NCBI GenBank assembly: GCA_023433685.1
Contig: JAEYUD010000214.1
Span: 1-9,990, forward strand
DNA: 9,990 nucleotides
Origin: Bacteroidota bacterium
Lineage (GTDB): Bacteria > Bacteroidota > Ignavibacteria > Ignavibacteriales > Ignavibacteriaceae
Reading direction: 5' to 3'
Positions 1 through 6,678 of the stretch are shown piece by piece; position 1 is the first letter of the stretch, and each line of letters starts with the position of its first letter. The notes under the pieces were generated by a model. It saw only the letters and a list, made by a program, of their open reading frames with translations. It had not been told where the DNA came from and did not search any database. The position numbers and the translations under genes are program-made.

Positions 1-635
1 TATCGGTCGTGTGTCACAAAGATGCACGCGCCTTTGTACGATGCAAGAAAATTTTCAATCCACTCGATCGTGTCGGTATCGAGGTGGTTGGTTGGTTCAT
101 CGAGTATAAGCAGGTCGGGGTTGGCGATCAAAGTTTTACAAAGCGCGGTACGCCTTTTTTCACCACCGGAGAGGGTTGAAACCAATCTTTCACCACCGGG
201 TGCCTGAAGCGAATTCATAAGCAGGCTGATCTTCCTGTCGATGTCCCATCCATCAACACGGGCGATCTCTTCCTCGAGGAGGTGTCGCCTGTCTGACTCG
301 GGTGGTAGATATTCATATTCGGAGAGGAGCGTATAGATATGCCCGGCGCCATTCCGGATATTTTCACCCACGGTGAGATTCTCATCGAGAGTGAACTCTT
401 GTGAAAGGAAGCTTACGCGGAGGTTTCTCTGTTGGGCAACCTCACCGGAATCGGGTTCGAGCAAACCGGCGATGATCTTGAGAAAAGTCGACTTTCCGGC
501 ACCATTTCTGCCAACAAGCCCAATTCTATCTGTGGCGTGCACGGTGAGGGAGGCATCGTCGAGTACGATCTGTTCGCCGTACTCGACACGCAATTCTTTT
601 GCCGTCAGGAGGACGGGGGATGTGCCGTTACTCAA
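1..635 (-). CDS. ABC-F family ATPase, Uup-like (partial, C-terminus beyond the window)
   Basis: ABC-F proteins are soluble twin-ATPase proteins without membrane segments; many act on the ribosome, and Uup-type members are linked to DNA and ribosome maintenance. About 211 N-terminal residues are visible. They hold a complete first ATPase core: Walker A GRNGAGKST (about 42-50), signature LSGGEKRR (about 155-162), Walker B LLILDEP followed by TNHLD (about 175-185), and the H-loop VTHDR at the window edge. The TNHLD box and the following TIEWIENFL segment resemble Uup more than EttA, but without the linker and second ATPase domain the subfamily is unsure. There is no ATG near the 5' end. An in-frame stop lies three codons upstream of TTG at 633-635, so TTG is the best start. 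It overlaps the cyclophilin gene stop by 8 bases, which implies translational coupling as the last visible gene of the operon. Confidence 0.9.
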   Translation of the reverse strand, partial: MSNGTSPVLLTAKELRVEYGEQIVLDDASLTVHATDRIGLVGRNGAGKSTFLKIIAGLLEPDSGEVAQQRNLRVSFLSQEFTLDENLTVGENIRNGAGHIYTLLSEYEYLPPESDRRHLLEEEIARVDGWDIDRKISLLMNSLQAPGGERLVSTLSGGEKRRTALCKTLIANPDLLILDEPTNHLDTDTIEWIENFLASYKGACIFVTHDR

Positions 636-2610
636 ACAGGCTTATCTTTTTGATGACAGTTGAGGTTGTAATTGTGTTAACCACATCCTGCCCGGCTGTA
701 ACTCTTCCAAAGAGAGTGTAGCGGGTCGAAAGGTGAGGGTACGTTCCGTTCATTATGAAGAACTGTGAACCTTCGGTATCTTTCCCGGCACTTGCCATTC
801 CAAGAGCGCCTGTTGTGAACTCAAGAGGGGAGAGTTCAGATATAATGTCATATCCGGGACCGCCGTATCCCGTTCCAGCAGGATCCCCAGCCTGAATCAC
901 AAAAGCAGGCACTACACGGTGGAAAACTATATCGCGGTAGAAAGAAGTCTGGGCAAGGGTAACAAAATTTCCGGTGGAAACCGGAGCGTACTGTGGCAGA
1001 AGCTCAAGGCTGATCTCACCCGCTGTGGTTTCTACCACCGCCCTGGTATACTTGAAGGCGTTGAACCAGATCTCATCGAAATTTTTCGGCAACTCCCGTT
1101 TTATCTTTTCGCCCGAAAGGGCTCTGATCGAACTGATGGCTGAATTGTGGAGCAACGCTTTCTTGGAATCCGCGAAACCTGAATCGATGCGGGTTGCGAG
1201 CTCCAGCAGCGACTGATGGGCCTCAAGAAAATTTGGGTTGTGGAGGTCTTCGTTTATAGCCTCTAATATTTGTTTTTTAACAGCTGCCCTGTTTGATTCT
1301 ATAAAAGCTGAATCAAGAATACCGCAACATGTCACTACCACAGAAGGATAACCTGAGCGGAGTTTCATCAGGGCAAAACCGTTGATACGGTCGTTTTCCG
1401 CGCCAAATCTTTTAAGATCACCCAACGCGGTTGTCGTGGCCAGTTTAGCCGGCTCACGCCCGCTGTTGTAAATTGCCACGAGTGTATCGAAGGGAGAGGT
1501 TACAAGTCCGGGGGAAGAACCCACTACACCGGCTAAAGATTCACTTGAAAGCAACCCCGAAAACTTCGCGAATACATCCTCCTTCTTGTCAGGGAAAAGT
1601 TTCATCATGGTTTTTAGGAATTCTTCAGAGAGTACGGTTCCCTTGGAGGTCTTGCTCAAAACCGCTGAGAGTGATTCGAAATGCTGACCGTTAACTGCTT
1701 TCGATGCATTCGATTCTTTAAGTGCCAGAAGGGCTGTAAGAGCGAGGTTCTGATTCTTGTCACCTGTCATTGAAATCAAACCGGGTATCTCGCTTCCGGA
1801 TTCAAAATTTCTGAATTGAAGAAGAGAGATCAGATCGACCTGCTGGGAGTAGTCGAGTGAGTAGAGGATATTCACGGTTTCATTTACTGTGAATGGGGCT
1901 TGTTTTAGAAACCGGAGGTTGAGGATCAGGTATTTTGCAAAATCCTCTTCTTCTTCGGTTACATCATCCCTGATGACATCGTCAAGCACTTTTTTAATGC
2001 GTTCCGTCTGAGCGGGGAGAGGTCTCGACCTGAAAAGGGCGTAGGCAGCCAATGATCTTGTTTTGTTGTCAAAATGGCTCTGCTCGACGAATTTAAGCAA
2101 TTTTTCGGGTGTTTTCTCCGATTTTATGTTTCTGAGAGCGAAGTTCGCGAGCGCGATGGATATCCCTGCCACTCTGTATGGATCACCGTCACCATTTAGC
2201 GAGAGCACAAGGTCGATATCCTCTTTTTCCCCGCATTTTCCGAGGGCAGCCACCACTTCACGCGCAAATCCACCGGTTGCGGCAGGCGCGTTCTCTCTAA
2301 GATACTTGAGAGAAATGGCGCTTGCGGAATTGTTGCCGAACGCGAAAGCAACAAGCTTTCCGTGTTTAGCAGGGTCAAGAGCCGCGAGAAGTGGGTGAAG
2401 CGTCGAGTCATTTATATTTGCTGCAGAGAGAATGCCCGAATTTATTTTCCGGTGTTCTCTTGAAGCGAGATATTGCCGGATCACACCGGAACTTCCTTCG
2501 CGCATGAAAGTTGCTTTGACCAATTCACTATCGTTGATCGTGTATTGAGCAGCAGCATTACAAAAAAGCAACACCGCAAGAAGAAGGCTTGATCTAAAAA
2601 TGGTAGTCAT
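628..2610 (-). CDS. Exported HEAT-like repeat protein with C-terminal cyclophilin peptidyl-prolyl isomerase domain
   Basis: Predicted periplasmic folding factor that catalyses cis-trans isomerisation of prolyl bonds. With the ATG at 2610 it has 660 residues. This start gives a clean signal peptide (MTTIFRSS, a hydrophobic LLLAVLLF core, cleavage near NAAA-Q). A longer reading from 2655 would put 15 polar residues in front and is less likely. Residues of about 30-510 are alpha-helical and Leu/Ala-rich with repeated helix pairs, in the manner of HEAT or armadillo-like repeats. The cyclophilin domain covers about 523-658. It shows FHRVVPAFVIQAGDP (catalytic Arg, Phe and Gln), GALGMASAGKDTEGSQFF, and PHLSTRYTLFGRV, in which the Trp and His positions of human cyclophilin A are His and Tyr, as in many bacterial cyclophilins. 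The start overlaps the upstream acyltransferase by 17 bases and the stop overlaps the ABC-F gene by 8. The family assignment is firm; the substrate and the role of the long helical part are unknown. Confidence 0.9.
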   Translation of the reverse strand: MTTIFRSSLLLAVLLFCNAAAQYTINDSELVKATFMREGSSGVIRQYLASREHRKINSGILSAANINDSTLHPLLAALDPAKHGKLVAFAFGNNSASAISLKYLRENAPAATGGFAREVVAALGKCGEKEDIDLVLSLNGDGDPYRVAGISIALANFALRNIKSEKTPEKLLKFVEQSHFDNKTRSLAAYALFRSRPLPAQTERIKKVLDDVIRDDVTEEEEDFAKYLILNLRFLKQAPFTVNETVNILYSLDYSQQVDLISLLQFRNFESGSEIPGLISMTGDKNQNLALTALLALKESNASKAVNGQHFESLSAVLSKTSKGTVLSEEFLKTMMKLFPDKKEDVFAKFSGLLSSESLAGVVGSSPGLVTSPFDTLVAIYNSGREPAKLATTTALGDLKRFGAENDRINGFALMKLRSGYPSVVVTCCGILDSAFIESNRAAVKKQILEAINEDLHNPNFLEAHQSLLELATRIDSGFADSKKALLHNSAISSIRALSGEKIKRELPKNFDEIWFNAFKYTRAVVETTAGEISLELLPQYAPVSTGNFVTLAQTSFYRDIVFHRVVPAFVIQAGDPAGTGYGGPGYDIISELSPLEFTTGALGMASAGKDTEGSQFFIMNGTYPHLSTRYTLFGRVTAGQDVVNTITTSTVIKKISLFE

Positions 2611-3715
2611 ACACTCTGAACTTTTTGTAGAGTTCACCATCCATCGTCTCAACACCTCTAACCATTTTCAGGTTGTCTTCAACTATCCAGCTGGCGTCAC
2701 CGAAATGGATTCCGATCTCGTCGGCTTTTTTAATTATGTTGTCATACATGATAGCATCGAGACCCTTCCCTTGCCAGGCCTTCACCACTCCGAGAATGAT
2801 GATCCTGCAGCGGGTCATGTCTTTTCTACGGGTAAACATCTTTATCCAGTTAAAAGGTAACAGTCTGCCGTTCATCTGTTTGAATATCTGATTGTAGTCA
2901 AGCAGTGTCAGAGAGAAGCCCACCGGCTGGTTGTTAATCTCAAGGAAGAACGCGAGCGTGGGTGTGGCGAGTTGTTTAAGGTCTTCAGCCATCGCGTCAA
3001 TCTCATCCTCAGTGAAGGGGACAAAACCCCAGTTCTTTTCCCAGTTCTCGTTCCAGATCTTCTTTATAATTTCCAGCTCTTTTTTGTAGTTTTTCAGATC
3101 TATGTTTCTGATCTTCACATTGAACTTTTGTGTGGCAAGAGCCGCCACCCGGGGGATCTTGTTCACTTTTGTGATCTTCTCATTAATGATCTTGTAGCCG
3201 TTGAGGTCTTTTACCTTCACGAAGCCATAGTTCAAAAGAAGTTCGTGGTAATATCTTGGGTTGTAGGGCATAAGAAGTGTCGGGGGATCTTCATATCCTT
3301 CTATAAGCATACCCCATTCGTCATTGCTCGAGAAGCTGGCCGGTCCCCGCATAAGGGTCATGCCGCGGCTCGAAACCCACTCTTTGGCAGTATCCAGCAG
3401 GGCGTTGGCAACTTCCTGATCATTGATGCACTCGAAGAATCCGAAGAAACCGATCTTTTCTTCGTGCACCTCATTATGGAGGTCGTTGATGATGGCGGCA
3501 ATTCTTCCGGCCGGTTCACCATCCTTGAAAGCCATGAAATAATCCGCCGAACCGTGTTTGAAAAATGGATTTTTCTGTTTGTTCAGTATCTTCTTTCTGT
3601 CCATCAACAATGGCGGTACCCAATAGGGGTCGTTCTTGTAGATCTTCCATTGGAATTTGATGAACTTCATGATCTCCGCGGGGGTTTCGATCTTTCTTAT
3701 TTCAATCTTGCTCAT
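2594..3715 (-). CDS. YghO-like N-acyltransferase, probable bacterial ceramide synthase (bCerS)
   Basis: Likely transfers a fatty acyl group to the amine of 3-ketosphinganine, giving 3-oxo-dihydroceramide. The 373-residue product belongs to the YghO-type GNAT-fold proteins, which include the Caulobacter ceramide synthase. Visible family marks are DPYWVPPL (29-36), GRIAAIIN (70-77), the conserved block RGPASFSSNDEWGMLIEGYE (123-142) followed by PPTLLMPYNPRYY, and in the second half a GNAT acyl-CoA-binding-like stretch LGVVKAWQGKGLDAIMY (308-324). There is no signal peptide or transmembrane segment, so it is cytoplasmic or membrane-peripheral. The ATG at 3713-3715 is chosen over a TTG at 3745 because the family begins close to MSKIEIRKI and the predicted promoter would start transcription near 3743. 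It lies just downstream of spt and leads an operon whose next gene overlaps it by 17 bases. The fold family is confident. The ceramide role is inferred from family and from the spt and SDR neighbours; another amine acceptor is possible. Confidence 0.82.
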   Translation of the reverse strand: MSKIEIRKIETPAEIMKFIKFQWKIYKNDPYWVPPLLMDRKKILNKQKNPFFKHGSADYFMAFKDGEPAGRIAAIINDLHNEVHEEKIGFFGFFECINDQEVANALLDTAKEWVSSRGMTLMRGPASFSSNDEWGMLIEGYEDPPTLLMPYNPRYYHELLLNYGFVKVKDLNGYKIINEKITKVNKIPRVAALATQKFNVKIRNIDLKNYKKELEIIKKIWNENWEKNWGFVPFTEDEIDAMAEDLKQLATPTLAFFLEINNQPVGFSLTLLDYNQIFKQMNGRLLPFNWIKMFTRRKDMTRCRIIILGVVKAWQGKGLDAIMYDNIIKKADEIGIHFGDASWIVEDNLKMVRGVETMDGELYKKFRVYDYHF

Positions 3716-3749
3716 AGTGGTTTCTTTGGATAATTGTTGATACAAACTT

Positions 3750-3778
3750 CAAAAATAAACAATTATGCACTTAACAAA
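3750..3778 (-). promoter_or_regulatory. Bacteroidota-type promoter for the acyltransferase-cyclophilin-ABC-F operon
   Basis: On the minus strand TTTG (3778-3775) is followed by a 17-bp spacer and TATTTTTG (3757-3750). This matches the Bacteroidota housekeeping consensus of TTTG near -33 and TAnnTTTG near -7. Transcription would start near 3743, leaving a leader of about 28 bases before the ATG at 3715. The upstream TTTG is part of the T tract of the preceding terminator, so spt termination and this promoter are packed together. This is a sequence match only. Confidence 0.5.
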
Positions 3779-3811
3779 AAAAGCTGCCGTCCATGCTGGA
3801 AGGCAGCTTTT
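3776..3811 (-). terminator. Rho-independent terminator downstream of spt
   Basis: AAAAGCTGCC (3779-3788) pairs perfectly with GGCAGCTTTT (3802-3811), a 10-bp stem. Inside it TCCA (3790-3793) pairs with TGGA (3797-3800) around a TGC loop, with one mismatched pair between the two helices. In the minus-strand direction the stem ends in a run of seven T, four of them in the stem and three beyond it (3778-3776). It begins about 20 bases after the spt stop codon. On the plus strand only four T follow, so it works best as an spt terminator. Confidence 0.85.
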
Positions 3812-3830
3812 AGCAAATAAAGGAGGGTAA

Positions 3831-5021
3831 TTAAATTACTCCAAGCTCGGATCCGACCTTCTTAAAGGTGTCGACAATGTAGTCGAGGTGTTCTGTCTCG
3901 TGTGAAGACATGTAAGATGTTCTCATCATCTGTCTTCCCGCGGGAACGCCAGGTGAAATGAATACATTAACGAACACGCCGTTATCATAGAGTTTTCTCC
4001 ACATCTGGAAGGCAAGTGCATCGTCGCCGACGATAACAGGAACAATTGCGGTTCTACCGTCGGTAACTGTAAAACCGGCTTCTCTGAACTTGTTTCTTAC
4101 ATAAGAAGCATTGCTGATAAGTTTTGTTACGCGTTCAGGTTCTTTTTCAAGAATACTGAGTGCTGCAAGAGCTGCCGCAACCGCTGCCGGAGTGGGCGAA
4201 GCGGAGAAGATAAGCGCGGGTGAATGATGCTTCAGGTAGTTGATTACCCTTTCAGGTCCATAAACAAAACCACCGAGTGAAGCGAAGGTTTTTGAGAAGG
4301 TGCCCATTCCAAGATCGATCTCATGCTCAAGTCCGAATTCGGAAGCTGTGCCTCTTCCGCCTTTACCAATAACACCCACGGAGTGAGCATCATCAATGAG
4401 AATTTGGGCGTTGTACTTCTTTGCCACTTCATTAAGGCGTGGAAGGTCAACTATCTCGCCACCGGTTGAGAAGACGCCATCAGAGACGATCAATTTACCC
4501 GCGTCGAACGGCAATTTTGAGATCACTCTTTCGAGGTCATCCATATCGTTGTGCTTGTAGCGCACCATTTCGGCCATTGAGCCTTTGGCGATCAGGTTAC
4601 CGGTAACGATGCAGGCATGGTTGTCTTTATCAGAAACTATATAATCACCTTTTTGCACGAGGGTGGGGATCACACCAAGGGCGGTCTGAAATCCTGTTGA
4701 ATAAAGGAGCACAGACTCGGCATTGAAAAACTTTGCCATTCTTTGTTCGAGCTCGATGTGCAGGTCGAGTGTGCCGGTGAGGTATCGGGAACCGGAGCAT
4801 CCGGTGCCGTACTTCTCAACTGCTTTTATGGCTGCTTCTTTAACTTGTGGGTGGGCGGTCAGTCCAAGATAATTGTTTGAACCGGCCATGACGATCTTTT
4901 TCCCCTCGATCTGAACAACTGGTCCCTCATTCTCTTCGATCGGCCTGAAGTAGGGATACAGGCCCGCCTTCTTAATATCGTCCGCTCTGGTAAAGTCAAC
5001 ACATTTTTTGAAAAGGCTCAA
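3831..5021 (-). CDS. spt: Serine palmitoyltransferase (alpha-oxoamine synthase family)
   Basis: PLP enzyme that condenses L-serine with a long-chain acyl thioester to give 3-ketosphinganine, CO2 and the free thiol; this is the first step of sphingolipid synthesis. The 396-residue product has the normal family length. Key features are the substrate-loop region GSNNYLGL (47-54), GTGCSGSRYLTGTLDLHIELE (from about 72), His135 in SDKDNHAC as the likely PLP-stacking residue, DDAHSVG with Asp210 and His213, and TFSKTFASLGG with Lys244 as the PLP Schiff-base lysine. The D-to-K and D-to-H spacings match Sphingomonas SPT. The N-terminal GLYPYFRPIE segment resembles Bacteroidota SPTs. The start is TTG at 5019-5021, preceded by GGAGG at 5026-5030; no ATG occurs before residue 45. 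The gene is followed by its own terminator. Related enzymes are 2-amino-3-ketobutyrate CoA ligase and BioF; the neighbouring acyltransferase and reductase favour SPT. Confidence 0.85.
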   Translation of the reverse strand: MSLFKKCVDFTRADDIKKAGLYPYFRPIEENEGPVVQIEGKKIVMAGSNNYLGLTAHPQVKEAAIKAVEKYGTGCSGSRYLTGTLDLHIELEQRMAKFFNAESVLLYSTGFQTALGVIPTLVQKGDYIVSDKDNHACIVTGNLIAKGSMAEMVRYKHNDMDDLERVISKLPFDAGKLIVSDGVFSTGGEIVDLPRLNEVAKKYNAQILIDDAHSVGVIGKGGRGTASEFGLEHEIDLGMGTFSKTFASLGGFVYGPERVINYLKHHSPALIFSASPTPAAVAAALAALSILEKEPERVTKLISNASYVRNKFREAGFTVTDGRTAIVPVIVGDDALAFQMWRKLYDNGVFVNVFISPGVPAGRQMMRTSYMSSHETEHLDYIVDTFKKVGSELGVI

Positions 5022-5213
5022 ATTTCCTCCGGGGGATTTTATACTTTGTCAATCCGTTTAGTGTTAGAAAATAGTTAAATTTGAAGTTCGAATATAAATT
5101 TACTTTGTTACATATACAAAAAAAAACGTTATAAACCTTTGTATTAATTGCACTTACAACGATATAAGTGAATTAACTGATTGATTGTTCATTATAAGTA
5201 TGGAATTGAATAG
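5022..5213. promoter_or_regulatory. AT-rich divergent intergenic region between spt and the ceramide reductase-like gene
   Basis: This 192-bp region separates two divergent sphingolipid-pathway genes and should hold both promoters. Toward spt (minus strand) the best candidate is TTTG (5120-5117), a 20-bp spacer and TATATTCG (5096-5089), one mismatch from TAnnTTTG. Toward the reductase (plus strand) a weaker candidate is TTTG (5138-5141), a 21-bp spacer and TATAAGTG (5163-5170), with two mismatches. A run of nine A lies at 5118-5126. TACTTTGT occurs twice (5042-5049 and 5101-5108). The reductase ATG has no clear Shine-Dalgarno sequence. Neither promoter is certain. Confidence 0.4.
5026..5030 (-). 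promoter_or_regulatory. Ribosome binding site for spt (decides the TTG start)
   Basis: GGAGG on the minus strand lies 4 bases before the TTG at 5021-5019. It is one of the few clear Shine-Dalgarno sequences in the window and supports TTG as the start in the absence of any ATG. The spacing is slightly short. Confidence 0.6.
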
Positions 5214-6206
5214 ATGAGCGGAAAAATTGCACTGGTAACAGGCGCAAACGGCTTCGTCGGAAGTCACATGGTCGACAGGCTTTTGGCAGAAGGATATAAA
5301 GTAAGATGCATAGTGAGGAAGACAAGTGATCTTAAGTGGCTCAACGGGAAACCTGTTGAACTGATTAACGCCGGATTGGGCAACAAGGAAGAATTAAAGA
5401 AGGCCCTCACCGGGTGTTCACTGGTTTTCCACATCGCCGGGACGGTTAAATCGAAGAGACCGGAGGGGTACTTTGAGTCGAACGTGGGTAATACCCGCAC
5501 ACTGCTCGATGCTGTGATTGAATCAGGCGCGCCGGTCGAAAAATTTGTAGTTTCCGGGTCGCAAACCGCTGCCGGTCCGTCACCCGATGGAGTGCCCATT
5601 ACAGAGGCACGGACACCAAACCCGCTGACCACGTACGGAAAGAGCAAACTCGAGCAGGAGAAACTTGTTCTTTCATACAACGACAGGGTGCCGGTCACGG
5701 TTCTCAGATGTCCGGCGATCTATGGTGAAAGGGACACCGAGGTTGGTATCTTCTTTCAGACCTACGCTAAAGGGTTGTTCACAAAGGTAGGGTTTGACAG
5801 AAAAACCATCTCGCTTCTTCATGTTCATGATGTGGTGAACGGACTGTATCTTGCCTCCCAAAATCCAAAAACCCGGGGAGAGGTTTACTTCCTCAGTAGT
5901 GAAAAAGTTTACACATGGGATGAAGTGGGTGAGATATCAAAAAAGATATTCGGAAAAGGTGCTTTCAAACTTGTTTTCCCGCACGTCATGGTTTACACTG
6001 TTTCGGCAATCGCCCAGTTTTTCTCGATGTTCAGCAGCAAGGCAGCCACGCTGAACCTTGAAAAGGCAAGGGACCTGGTGCAGAGGCATTGGGTGACAAG
6101 CCCCGCGAAAGCGATGAAAGATTTCGGCTTCCGTCAGGAAGTCAGTCTTGAAGAAGGGATTAAAAGAACGGTTGCCTGGTATAAAAAAGAGGGTTGGATC
6201 AAGTGA
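5214..6206 (+). CDS. Extended SDR / NAD(P)-dependent epimerase-like, probable ceramide reductase (CerR)
   Basis: Likely reduces the 3-keto group of 3-oxo-dihydroceramide to dihydroceramide with NAD(P)H, the last of the three bacterial ceramide steps. The 330-residue protein has the Rossmann nucleotide motif TGANGFVG (9-16), the catalytic YGKSK motif with Tyr141 and Lys145, a Ser in VVSGSQ (112-117) at the expected place, and LRCPAIYG (164-171), typical of extended SDRs. A hydrophobic stretch at about 255-275 (FPHVMVYTVSAIAQFF) could contact the membrane, which suits a lipid substrate. It diverges from spt across a 192-bp spacer. The fold and cofactor binding are clear. The substrate is inferred from the adjacent spt and YghO-like genes; a sugar or sterol-type epimerase or dehydrogenase is the main alternative. 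The ATG at 5214 lies directly ahead of the nucleotide-binding strand. The stop abuts the convergent lipoprotein stop. Confidence 0.82.
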   Translation: MSGKIALVTGANGFVGSHMVDRLLAEGYKVRCIVRKTSDLKWLNGKPVELINAGLGNKEELKKALTGCSLVFHIAGTVKSKRPEGYFESNVGNTRTLLDAVIESGAPVEKFVVSGSQTAAGPSPDGVPITEARTPNPLTTYGKSKLEQEKLVLSYNDRVPVTVLRCPAIYGERDTEVGIFFQTYAKGLFTKVGFDRKTISLLHVHDVVNGLYLASQNPKTRGEVYFLSSEKVYTWDEVGEISKKIFGKGAFKLVFPHVMVYTVSAIAQFFSMFSSKAATLNLEKARDLVQRHWVTSPAKAMKDFGFRQEVSLEEGIKRTVAWYKKEGWIK

Positions 6207-6620
6207 TCAGTTGTTCCGCGCCCCTTCGCCGATCCAGGTTCTGAAACCCTTTATCTGGTTGGCGGTCATCCGCGGGTAAGCAGGCGGCGGCATTGGGGTC
6301 CCGCCCGATATCCCTTCAACCGCCCAGACGAGCCTGCTGTTTTGCGGTTCAAATGGAACCACAATGGTAAGGTCGGAAACGGTGTTGAAGTAATTTGTGA
6401 AGCTCATTCCGGCAGCCCGTGACTGGTCGTCGTGGCAACCTGAAAAGGCGCATTTCAGCAGAAGTACCGGTTGGATGTGGGCCTGAAACGAAACCCCCTT
6501 GTCGGGGATCACGACGGCATCAACATCCGCCTGATTGATGGTATCTTTACAACCGTAAAATAAAGTTGTAATTGAAAAGAAAAAAAGTGATATTAGCAGA
6601 TAACTAAAAAATTGTTTCAC
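6207..6620 (-). CDS. Small predicted lipoprotein with CX4CH heme-binding-like motif
   Basis: A 137-residue exported protein. A hydrophobic N-terminus (MKQFFSYLLISLFFFSITTL) leads to a lipobox-like FYGC with Cys24, although Phe and Tyr at -3 and -2 are not the most usual residues. Residues of about 45-135 resemble a short cytochrome c-like domain: HIQPVLLLKC, then C57-AFSG-C62-H63, and a downstream PMPPP with Met110 as a possible distal ligand. The motif has four residues between the cysteines instead of two, a spacing also seen in Bacteroidota proteins with SGCHD motifs. It may bind heme atypically or be a heme-less relative. The start is GTG at 6618-6620 with no evident Shine-Dalgarno; no ATG lies nearby. 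The gene converges exactly with the reductase and diverges from the hydrolase. An electron-transfer role is not proven. Confidence 0.75.
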   Translation of the reverse strand: MKQFFSYLLISLFFFSITTLFYGCKDTINQADVDAVVIPDKGVSFQAHIQPVLLLKCAFSGCHDDQSRAAGMSFTNYFNTVSDLTIVVPFEPQNSRLVWAVEGISGGTPMPPPAYPRMTANQIKGFRTWIGEGARNN

Positions 6621-6670
6621 GGGTTTTATTGATCTGTATTAACGAATTCCAATCCTTAAAATAAAGAGTT

Positions 6671-6674
6671 GAGG
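6671..6674 (+). promoter_or_regulatory. Ribosome binding site for the secreted hydrolase
   Basis: GAGG lies 4 bases upstream of the ATG at 6679 and supports that start. The 58-bp divergent spacer (6621-6678) shows no convincing TTTG/TAnnTTTG promoter in either direction. Confidence 0.5.
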
Positions 6675-6678
6675 TACA

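Noticed and set aside
373..663. Plus-strand open frame opposite the ABC-F gene
   Set aside because: The minus strand carries Walker A and the ABC signature through this stretch. The plus frame has no domain.
2063..2398. Plus-strand open frame opposite the HEAT-like/cyclophilin gene
   Set aside because: It is antisense to a confident coding region and its translation is low-complexity Ala/Ser/Arg, typical of a shadow frame.
2972..3733. Long plus-strand open frame of 253 codons opposite the acyltransferase gene
   Set aside because: It lies wholly antisense to a gene with clear family motifs. Its translation shows no recognisable domain, so it is a codon-bias shadow.
3831..5021. Reading of the PLP enzyme as 2-amino-3-ketobutyrate CoA ligase or BioF
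   Set aside because: The GLYPYFRPIE N-terminus, active-site spacing and the adjacent ceramide-type genes favour serine palmitoyltransferase. No threonine dehydrogenase or biotin genes are nearby. A tree would settle it.
5037..5050. TTGACA followed closely by TATAAA on the minus strand upstream of spt
   Set aside because: The two boxes are only about 4 bases apart, not 16-18, so they cannot form a sigma-70 type promoter together.
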